18,475 bases of DNA, from NCBI GenBank assembly GCA_018713605.1, contig DVOM01000025.1, positions 1 to 18,475 of the forward strand, written 5' to 3'. Source of the stretch: Scatacola_A faecigallinarum (lineage in GTDB: Bacteria; Pseudomonadota; Alphaproteobacteria; RF32; CAG-239). The notes under the pieces were generated by a model. That model did not search any database. It was given only the letters and a program-made list of their open reading frames with translations, and had not been told where the DNA came from. This document shows positions 13,901-18,475 of the stretch, piece after piece (position 1 is the first letter of the stretch; the number at the start of each line of letters is the position of its first letter). The translations under genes were made by a program, and so were the position numbers.

Positions 13901-14177
13901 CGCGTCCAGCCAGATTGCCATCGGCACCTCGGTTTTCTACGGTATGATTGCGGCGACTTTTATCGGCATTATTTTTATTCCGGCGCTGTTTGCCCTGTTT
14001 GAAAGCATTAAGGAATGGGCAGGGCACGGACGTTATGAAGCTGAAATCCAAGTCGAAACCAAGGCCCGCGGCAACCCGCTCGGTATCAGGCTGGAACCGA
14101 AGGTTCCGGCTCCGGGCGAAAACGCGGCGAAGAAAAACGGCCGCAAAAACGGAGGCAAAAAAAATGAGAAAAAATAA
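10926..14177 (+). CDS. RND multidrug efflux pump, HAE1/AcrB family (1083 aa)
   Basis: Inner-membrane proton/drug antiporter trimer that takes substrates from the periplasm and outer leaflet and drives them out through the tripartite channel. It opens with FSEYFIDRPRFAGVISVIMI, the usual TM1 start, followed by VSQYPQITPPQIVVSTTYPG. The proton-relay residues are present: Asp408 and Asp409 in GLVVDDAIIVVERV (TM4) and Lys937 in GLAAKNAILIVEF (TM10). Duplicated halves with two large periplasmic loops and about 12 helices are evident, e.g. ILTLFAMILAIGL and AQLGLIMLIGLAA. Slightly longer than AcrB (1049 aa) because of a Lys/Asn/Gly-rich cytosolic tail. That tail overlaps the ribosome-binding site and first 14 nt of the next gene. 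The family usually exports drugs, bile salts, dyes or similar amphiphiles; the exact substrate cannot be told. Confidence 0.98.
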   Translation: MFSEYFIDRPRFAGVISVIMILLGLLAIAVLPVSQYPQITPPQIVVSTTYPGASAQVLVDTVAVPIENQINGVENMLYMSSSSDDNGSYSLTITFDVGTDPDIAQVKVQNRLSQVMSQLPALVQQEGIDVKTQMSNILGLLVLRSPNNTYNDLYLSNFAYTDIQNPLARVDGVGDVSVYGPQYSMRVWLNSDRLSSLGLSSTDIVNAISSQNIQASVGQIGAAPSDRDTALVLSLTAKGLLNDVRDFENIVVTTDKDGGIVRLSDVARIELGADNYNMNAHFDNAPAVIIGLSQTPNSNSLDIMKRVRAEIEELSKGFPDDMEFRVAYDSTDYVRASIASIVETLVITFSLVVLVTYVFLQKFKTTLIPLITIPVSLIATFAVIYLLGFDINILTLFAMILAIGLVVDDAIIVVERVQYLMVYENMDAHSASVKAMQQIASAIVATTFVLLSIFIPVGLMAGITGKIYQQFAVTIATAVVFSAFNALTLSPSLCAIFLRGDRETEPHGFFKWFDETIDFFKSHYLNTVGFFSSRLKTTALVTLGTIAVIGLGFLATPTSFLPEEDQGIIFANVQLGDTSSINKTNGVMADIAERAMKIDGVSYFITVAGYSMLGGGGENVAFGVVGLEEWAKRTSKNLSIEAITKKLTEEFGQTPGAEVNFFAPPSIPGIGKSSGLSLELLATNAAFTPSDLYRVMGEFLGRLNSSPDLSYAFSTFTADTPHIYLDIDRTKLEAYDIPVSNLFEALQNNLGSRYVNNITLSGQINKVIVQADFAYRRSVQDVENLYVPSKTGTLIKVKSFADVKTTISPKIIYRYNQYTDASITAQSKTGVSTGTAIDGIRAMAAEVLPKGFSIAWTGLSLQEVEAAGLAAFLIVLALVFCYLFLVALYESWMLAFAVMFSTVFAILGAVVGLHLMGQALSIYAQLGLIMLIGLAAKNAILIVEFTKAYRDDGDTILDAAKKGAGERFRAVLMTALTFILGVFPMIVATGAGASSQIAIGTSVFYGMIAATFIGIIFIPALFALFESIKEWAGHGRYEAEIQVETKARGNPLGIRLEPKVPAPGENAAKKNGRKNGGKKNEKK

Positions 14178-15576
14178 TCTGTTTCTGTTCTCGGCTTTTA
14201 TATTGGCTTCCTGTACCGTCGGCCCTGATTACCGGGCGCCCGGATTTTTGCCTGAAAAGCAGATTGCCGCATCATTGGAGCTTAACAACACGGCAGGGAG
14301 GATTATTCCTTCCGACTGGTACCGGCAGTTTAACGACCAGACGCTCAATTATCTGATTGCCTGCGGCCTGCGCGACAGTCCGAACGTTGCGGCCGCCGTT
14401 CGGCGCCTGCGGGAGGCCCGTGCCGGTTTGAACATAGCCAGAGCCGGTTATCTGCCGGTTCTGAACGCTTCCGGAGCCTATAAATATGACAAACCCGGCA
14501 AAAATATCGGCTACGAATTGAAAAACAACTATTATCAGGCCGGCCTTGATGCCAGTTGGGAACTGGACATCTGGGGCGGCGGCCGTCGGCAGAGTGAAGC
14601 GGCGCAGGCTTTGTTCAAAGCCGCAGCGGCAGACTTGGATAATGTCCGCGTTACGCTGGTTGCCGAAATTGCCGATACTTATATCGGTCTGCGTACGGCG
14701 CAGGAGCAGCTGCGTATTTCCCGCGAAAATTTAAAGCTGCAGCGCGACATTGCCGGATTGGTTGCCGAAAAATATCGTGCCGGTCTGACTGACGACATAG
14801 CCCTCAATCAGGCCAACTATGCGGTGGAAACCACTCAGAGCCTGATTCCGGCATTGGAGCAGCAGGTCTCGGCTTCCTCTAATGCGTTGGCGATTCTGAC
14901 CGGTGTGCTGCCCGGGCGTCTGCCGGTAAAACTGGAACCGGCAGCCGACAATCTGGTTTCCCGGCGTTTTGACTTTGACGTCGACGGCATGTTCGATATT
15001 CCGGCGCGGGTTGTCCGTGCCCGCCCGGACGTCCGTGCCGCCGAACAGCAGCTGATTGCCCAAAATGCCAAAATCGGGCAGGCGGTGGCTTCGCTGTTTC
15101 CCGATATAAGCATTTCGGCCATGTTCGGTTATCAGTCCATCCGCGGTACACAGCTGTTTACGCCGCGCAGCGAGGCTTTCAGCTGGTCGCCTGCTTTAAC
15201 GCTGCCGGTTTTTCATTGGGGCGAACTGGTTAATAATGTCGAACTGCAAAAGGAAACCAAGGCCGAATATGTCGAATTGTATAAGCAGTCGGTATTGACG
15301 GCCGTCGGCGAAATCAAGGACAGCATGTCTGCCGTTCAAAACGAATATCGGAAGAATCGGGCGGATTACAAAGCGGAAGAAGACATGCGACGCGTGCACG
15401 AATATACTCTGGCTAAATACCGTCAGGGGCTTATCAGCTTCAGCGATATGCTTGATGCCGAACAGCGGCTGCTGAATGCGCAGAATGAACTTGCCGCCAG
15501 TAACGGCGCGATTTATCAGAACATTATTGCTTATTACAAAGCTGTCGGCGGCGGTTTTGAACCGGCATTGTACTGA
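14164..15576 (+). CDS. Outer-membrane efflux lipoprotein, NodT/OprM (TolC) family (470 aa)
   Basis: Outer-membrane channel of the RND system. The signal peptide MRKNNLFLFSAFILASC ends in a lipobox (LASC, Cys17), so it is lipid-anchored like NodT, OprM and CusC. It continues TVGPDYRAP, the family's standard mature start. Two repeats of the outer-membrane-efflux domain follow, with ELDIWGGGRRQSEAA in the first (the conserved W[E/D]hD.[F/W]G motif) and RARPDVRAAEQQLIAQNAKI in the second, then a C-terminal KYRQGLISFSDMLDAEQRLL. ATG 14164 is chosen because of the lipobox and GGAGG 8 nt upstream; the frame is open further upstream only inside the pump gene. It overlaps the pump's stop codon by 14 nt. 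The stop lies 1 nt from the stop of the convergent lipoprotein gene, leaving no space for a terminator. Confidence 0.96.
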   Translation: MRKNNLFLFSAFILASCTVGPDYRAPGFLPEKQIAASLELNNTAGRIIPSDWYRQFNDQTLNYLIACGLRDSPNVAAAVRRLREARAGLNIARAGYLPVLNASGAYKYDKPGKNIGYELKNNYYQAGLDASWELDIWGGGRRQSEAAQALFKAAAADLDNVRVTLVAEIADTYIGLRTAQEQLRISRENLKLQRDIAGLVAEKYRAGLTDDIALNQANYAVETTQSLIPALEQQVSASSNALAILTGVLPGRLPVKLEPAADNLVSRRFDFDVDGMFDIPARVVRARPDVRAAEQQLIAQNAKIGQAVASLFPDISISAMFGYQSIRGTQLFTPRSEAFSWSPALTLPVFHWGELVNNVELQKETKAEYVELYKQSVLTAVGEIKDSMSAVQNEYRKNRADYKAEEDMRRVHEYTLAKYRQGLISFSDMLDAEQRLLNAQNELAASNGAIYQNIIAYYKAVGGGFEPALY

Positions 15577-15577
15577 T

Positions 15578-16042
15578 TTAGTAGGCGCCGCGGTTAATCG
15601 GGTCGTCCTGCAGCACGCTCTGCGGCCGGTAAACGTATATGTTGGTCACGCTCGGCAGGTTGTAGGTACGGTGCCAGTAGCCGCGGTCTTCCATGCACAG
15701 GCGATATTTTCGCGGGCTGGAGTCAGAATCGTTGCGCAGGCTGTTGACCATGACCGGCATGGCGCCGGGGTAGGGAACATAACTGGCCCAAATGCCTTTT
15801 TCCGAATGCCAGTCGGCGCGGATGTTCATCTTGACCTCTTCCGAAAAGAACCAGGTCCGGACGTCGGGAAGCAGTTTAAAGTCTTCGGCCTGGCGCATAC
15901 ATTCCGAATGGTCGCGGGCAAATTTCTGAACGCCGGTGTTTTCTCTTTCCCAGTGATAAATAACCTGACCGTCGCCGTCCTGAAAAAGGGTGCAGGACGA
16001 GGCCAGAAATACGGAAATCAGCGAAACGTAAAGTTTTTTCAT
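15578..16042 (-). CDS. Small predicted lipoprotein of unknown function (154 aa)
   Basis: I do not recognise the mature domain. MKKLYVSLISVFLASSC is a signal peptide with a lipobox-like ASSC (Cys17), so an envelope lipoprotein is likely. The mature part has two further Cys (HSECMRQAEDF and YRLCMEDRGYWH) that could form a disulfide, and a Tyr/Trp-rich middle (WFFSEEVKMNIRADWHSEKG, ASYVPYPG). The CMEDRGYWH segment resembles the C.M...GY pattern common in small proteobacterial lipoproteins. The second ATG (16042) is chosen over 16063 because the signal peptide then starts MKK and the upstream fzlA stop lies 1 nt before it (TAAaATG), indicating translational coupling. Confidence 0.85.
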   Translation of the reverse strand: MKKLYVSLISVFLASSCTLFQDGDGQVIYHWERENTGVQKFARDHSECMRQAEDFKLLPDVRTWFFSEEVKMNIRADWHSEKGIWASYVPYPGAMPVMVNSLRNDSDSSPRKYRLCMEDRGYWHRTYNLPSVTNIYVYRPQSVLQDDPINRGAY

Positions 16043-16043
16043 T

Positions 16044-16709
16044 TTAAAAGTCCAGATTTGCATAATGTTTGGCAGGAAGAATTCCTTTGATGTTGTCTTT
16101 CAGAATTTCCTTGAAACTTGGCCGCGACTTTATTTTCGAATACCACAGCTTGGCGTTTTTGTAGCCGTCCCACGGAACGTCGCCCAGATAGTCGATAACC
16201 GACAGGTGTGCGGCTGCGGTAATGTCGGCCAGCGAAAAATCGTCGCCGGCCAGATAGTTGCGCCGTTCGGCCAGCCAGTCGATGTATTCGAGATGAAAGT
16301 TGAGGTTGTTAATGCCGATTTTCAGAATTTTCGAGTCCGGCGGATTGCCGAAGCCGAAACGCTTGTGAACCTTTTCATAAACGATGTTGCGGTTGACTTC
16401 CCGCATGAATTTGACGTCAAACCATTCAATCAGCCGCCGGACTTCGGCCTTTTGTTTCGGGTCGGCCGGCATCAGGCGTATCTCGCGGTTAACCTCCTCC
16501 AAAAATTCGGTAATTGCGTAGTTTCCGGCAATGACGTTGCCGTCAAAGACGAAAACCGGCACTTCGCCGGAGGGGTTGAGCTTGTACAAATCCTGAGACG
16601 GTTTCCATGGTTCTTCTTCCTTGAGAACAAAGAGCATTCTCTTCTCAGCCATAATAATCCGGACCTTGCGCGATGCCGCCGAAACAGGATGATGAATAAG
16701 GAGTACCAT
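16044..16709 (-). CDS. fzlA: FtsZ-binding cell-division protein FzlA (GST fold, 221 aa)
   Basis: GST-like protein that in alphaproteobacteria binds and curves FtsZ filaments and promotes constriction through FtsW/FtsI; it is not thought to act as a glutathione transferase. N-terminal thioredoxin-like domain: HHPVSAASRKVRIIMAEKRM, LNPSGEVPVFV (the cis-Pro loop) and NYAITEFLEE. C-terminal helical domain: AEVRRLIEWFDVKFMREVNR, the alphaproteobacterial FzlA-type WFDxKF.REV signature, SLADITAAAHLSVIDYLGDV and SRPSFKEIL. It ends HYANLDF, close to the conserved HYADLDF tail implicated in FtsW activation. The start is supported by AAGGCGG just upstream. The assignment rests on remembered family features; a generic GST is the alternative. 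Confidence 0.87.
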   Translation of the reverse strand: MVLLIHHPVSAASRKVRIIMAEKRMLFVLKEEEPWKPSQDLYKLNPSGEVPVFVFDGNVIAGNYAITEFLEEVNREIRLMPADPKQKAEVRRLIEWFDVKFMREVNRNIVYEKVHKRFGFGNPPDSKILKIGINNLNFHLEYIDWLAERRNYLAGDDFSLADITAAAHLSVIDYLGDVPWDGYKNAKLWYSKIKSRPSFKEILKDNIKGILPAKHYANLDF

Positions 16710-16747
16710 ATATTTGCCGCCTTTTGTTAAAGGTTTAAGTTATGTAC

Positions 16748-16776
16748 AATTTAAACAATAAGTTCCCAAAGGTCAA
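16748..16776 (-). promoter_or_regulatory. Sigma-70-type promoter of fzlA
   Basis: On the minus strand, -35 TTGACC (16776-16771), a 17-nt spacer and -10 TAAATT (16753-16748) predict a start near 16741 and a leader of about 32 nt to the ATG at 16709. Confidence 0.6.
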
Positions 16777-16800
16777 GATGACGATGCCTATTTATTATGC

Positions 16801-17751
16801 TTATTTTCGCCGTCCGGGGGCCTGAATCATAATCATCGTGTTCGGCTGTTCGTCAACGACAGGTTCCGCAATGTCGGGCAGAGGCTTGTCGCTGCTGAAC
16901 GACGGCGGAACAACGCCTTCGGTTTCCTTTTCGACCTTTTTGATTGTATCTATCAGAATCTGCTCGATACGCTTGGTTGTTTCCGGTTTTTCCATCAGCG
17001 CCGTAAACGTGCGGGAGAGGAGTTTTTTGTGAATCGAGGTTTTCGAAATGCCGATAAACAGCGGCATGTTCCAGATTGACTGTTTTGAAAAGCTGACTTT
17101 GTTGTATATGCCGAGTTTCAGCGCTTCAATCATGCTGAAATAACGGCTGCCCAGAATATAATCGATTTGTCCGGCAAACAGGCATTCGTACATGTCGAGG
17201 CTTTTTTCAAACTTTTTGACGTTGTACTGTTTCAGTTCCTGCGCGACAAAGTCGCTGATATGCTCGTGTGTGCTCATGGCGCCGCGCAGTTTTTTCAGGT
17301 CGGCGCGTGATTTTACCTCATGAATACGCCCTGGCAGCATGATGGCGACAATCGGATTGTTGACTGCCGCCGGAAAAACATATTCCAAACCCATGTACAT
17401 CGCCGTTTCATGATACATGCCGAGCAGCATGTCGATTTCGCCGCGGCGTACGTCGCGAACCAGCGTCGAATAGTTTTTGGTAATAACATAGGTTACTTCA
17501 AAATTCTGCTTGGCCGCGTAGTCTTCGACAATCGGCTGAAAAATGCTGCTGAAGCTGTCGCGGTACGGCGGGTTGGCATAGTTCCCGAACGGCGGATAGT
17601 CCAAAAACGCCGCCACTTTAAGCTCTTCCTTGACACGGTTCTTTTCTTTCTTAAGCTCCACCATCTGTGCCGTTGCCGTTTCGGCCAGCAGGACAATCGT
17701 CAGAAAAAGGGAAATCAGTATCTTTGAAATTTTTATCATCATGACCGCCAT
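16801..17751 (-). CDS. Periplasmic solute-binding-protein-like protein (316 aa), no adjacent transporter
   Basis: An N-terminal Sec signal peptide (IKISKILISLFLTIVLLAET ending at ATAQ) is followed by a bi-lobed amino-acid-binding-protein fold (SBP_bac_3-like). LKVAAFLDYPPFGNY is the first strand with the usual YPPF motif, then NFEVTYVITKNYSTLVRDVR and RGEIDMLLGMYHETAMYMGL, where GEIDhhhG is the family's hinge-proximal signature, and later FAGQIDYILGSRYFSMIEAL. A Pro-rich C-terminal tail (about 285-316) lies beyond the domain. No ABC permease or ATPase is nearby, so it may feed a remote transporter, act as a sensor, or have lost transport function. The start is unclear: ATG 17751, 17742 or 17739, all with weak Shine-Dalgarno sequences. 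No terminator follows; fzlA starts 92 nt downstream on the same strand behind its own promoter. Confidence 0.85.
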   Translation of the reverse strand: MAVMMIKISKILISLFLTIVLLAETATAQMVELKKEKNRVKEELKVAAFLDYPPFGNYANPPYRDSFSSIFQPIVEDYAAKQNFEVTYVITKNYSTLVRDVRRGEIDMLLGMYHETAMYMGLEYVFPAAVNNPIVAIMLPGRIHEVKSRADLKKLRGAMSTHEHISDFVAQELKQYNVKKFEKSLDMYECLFAGQIDYILGSRYFSMIEALKLGIYNKVSFSKQSIWNMPLFIGISKTSIHKKLLSRTFTALMEKPETTKRIEQILIDTIKKVEKETEGVVPPSFSSDKPLPDIAEPVVDEQPNTMIMIQAPGRRK

Positions 17752-17758
17752 AAAAAAT

Positions 17759-17787
17759 TTGTATTATCGCAAAATCTATACTAGAAT
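17759..17787 (+). promoter_or_regulatory. Sigma-70-type promoter of flaF
   Basis: -35 TTGTAT (17759-17764), 17-nt spacer, -10 TAGAAT (17782-17787). Expected start is near 17794, leaving a leader of about 60 nt. No sigma-54 motif is seen here, so flaF appears to be under different control from the flagellin at 588. Confidence 0.55.
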
Positions 17788-17852
17788 ATAACCATAATTT
17801 AACTAAATTTATTTAAAAAGGTTTTAATTCAAAATTATTCAGAGTGGCAAAG

Positions 17853-18245
17853 ATGAACGAATCGCAGAAATATTCCGCAAACGAAGTGTCTTCCTTGGGG
17901 CAGACCGAATTGGAAAGCCGGGCCTTTATCCGTACGGCTTCGGCATTAAACCTCATTAAGGAACATTGGGAGGAAAAAAAAGGCGAACTTCCCGAAGCCC
18001 TTGACAAAAACCGCCGCCTCTGGACGATTATTGCCAGTGCCATGCAGGAGAGCGACTGTCCGCAGCCGCCCGAAGTGCGTCAGAATATCATCAATTTGGC
18101 CATGTTTGTCTTTCAGCGCACGGTAAAAGTTCTGGCTGAGCCTTCGCCGGACAGCCTCGGCGTTCTTATTAATATTAATATGAATATTGCCCGCGGTTTG
18201 GCCGGCAAACAGGCTGATGAGAGCGAAACGGCCGCCGGTTTGTAG
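17853..18245 (+). CDS. flaF: Flagellar biosynthesis regulator FlaF (130 aa)
   Basis: Alphaproteobacterial regulator needed for flagellin synthesis or secretion; with FlbT it tunes flagellin mRNA translation and stability. Family hallmarks in order: LGQTELESRAFIRTASALNL, the ExExxAh..AA.xL start; LDKNRRLWTIIASAM, matching the conserved L..NRRLWT core; PPEVRQNIINLAMFVFQRTV; and SPDSLGVLININMNIARGLA, the L..LI.IN..IA.GL ending. Length is normal for the family. ATG 17853 is chosen, with GAGTGG upstream; an in-frame GTG at 17844 would add three residues. It has its own promoter and terminator, so it is monocistronic here. flbT, commonly adjacent, is not in the window, and the flagellins lie about 16 kb away. 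Confidence 0.92.
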   Translation: MNESQKYSANEVSSLGQTELESRAFIRTASALNLIKEHWEEKKGELPEALDKNRRLWTIIASAMQESDCPQPPEVRQNIINLAMFVFQRTVKVLAEPSPDSLGVLININMNIARGLAGKQADESETAAGL

Positions 18246-18263
18246 TTTCCGGTTTGTAGTTTT

Positions 18264-18291
18264 AAGCCCTCTCAAATGAGAGGGCTTTTTT
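18264..18291 (+). terminator. Rho-independent terminator of flaF
   Basis: AAGCCCTCTC, loop AAAT, GAGAGGGCTT, followed by TTTT: a perfect 10-bp stem, 18 nt after the flaF stop. Confidence 0.95.
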
Positions 18292-18358
18292 GTATGACAA
18301 AAAAATTTTATGTAGTTCCATCATTGGTAGACAGAAAAATTTGTACTTTCATTAATAG

Positions 18359-18387
18359 TTGACTCTTTCCCCAAATCAGCGTATCCT
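18359..18387 (+). promoter_or_regulatory. Sigma-70-type promoter of the last, truncated gene
   Basis: -35 TTGACT (18359-18364), 17-nt spacer, -10 TATCCT (18382-18387). The start would be near 18394, only a few bases before the candidate GTG or TTG start codons, so the transcript may be nearly leaderless. Confidence 0.55.
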
Positions 18388-18399
18388 GATATTCAACAG

Positions 18400-18475
18400 G
18401 TGTGGATTTTGAAGTTTGTCCTTGGCGGCCTTTCTCCGTCGCGGGCGGATATCCTTTCTTCGTATCCTTATACGT
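18400..18475 (+). CDS. 5' end of a gene cut by the window edge, possibly Maf-like nucleotide pyrophosphatase
   Basis: An open frame runs off the end. From TTG 18409 the peptide is LKFVLGGLSPSRADILSSYP, or VWI-prefixed from GTG 18400. The segment FVLGGLSPSRADIL resembles the N-terminal strand and loop of Maf proteins, which usually read hhLAS.SPRR..hL and remove non-canonical nucleotides or restrain septum formation. Only about 25 codons are visible, the Ala-Ser of the motif is Gly-Gly, and neither start codon has a clear Shine-Dalgarno. Position after a good promoter supports a real gene; the family is tentative. Confidence 0.4.
   Translation, partial: MWILKFVLGGLSPSRADILSSYPYT

Noticed and set aside
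1..18475. CRISPR arrays, tRNA or rRNA genes, insertion sequences
   Set aside because: No regularly spaced direct repeats, no cloverleaf with proper T-arm, no rRNA sequence and no transposase were seen.

Overview
The window looks like chromosomal DNA of a motile alphaproteobacterium. Three genes point there: FlaF (an alphaproteobacterial regulator of flagellin synthesis), FzlA (the GST-fold partner of FtsZ) and a PraR-like XRE regulator with the FQQVQKYE helix. Moderate GC and AT-rich intergenic regions would fit an uncultured, possibly gut-associated, Rhodospirillales-like lineage, but that placement is inference.

Layout. (1) 1-1773: the 3' end of one flagellin, a terminator, a palindromic repeat, a canonical sigma-54 promoter with a leader of about 220 nt, and a complete second flagellin with a strong terminator. 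(2) 1775-4712: a two-gene operon behind a sigma-70-type promoter. It encodes an unrecognised 570-aa protein, whose middle resembles the RelA/SpoT nucleotidyltransferase fold, and an exported Sel1-repeat protein. (3) 4786-6415: an accessory-looking block of three small XRE/HTH genes. Two of them converge, and each lies behind a structured RNA (about 200 and 260 nt) whose closing stem abuts an intrinsic terminator built on the same CCACCTTTT hairpin start. I recognise neither RNA; this is the best candidate here for something undescribed. (4) 6425-9546, minus strand: thrS (threonyl-tRNA synthetase) behind a GT4-family glycosyltransferase. (5) 9784-15576: a tightly packed tripartite RND efflux operon (adaptor, HAE1-type pump, NodT-type outer-membrane lipoprotein). 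(6) 15578-17751, minus strand: a small lipoprotein coupled to fzlA, and a solitary periplasmic binding-protein-like gene. (7) 17759-18475: flaF with its own promoter and terminator, then a promoter and the first codons of a gene running off the end (possibly Maf-like).

How they fit together. The flagellins and FlaF belong to one late flagellar programme: transcription by RpoN, with FlaF (normally with FlbT, not in this window) acting after transcription, plausibly on the long flagellin leader. The RND operon is a self-contained export pump. thrS, fzlA and the GT4 gene are housekeeping or envelope genes. The XRE/RNA block has no evident link to its neighbours and looks self-regulatory.
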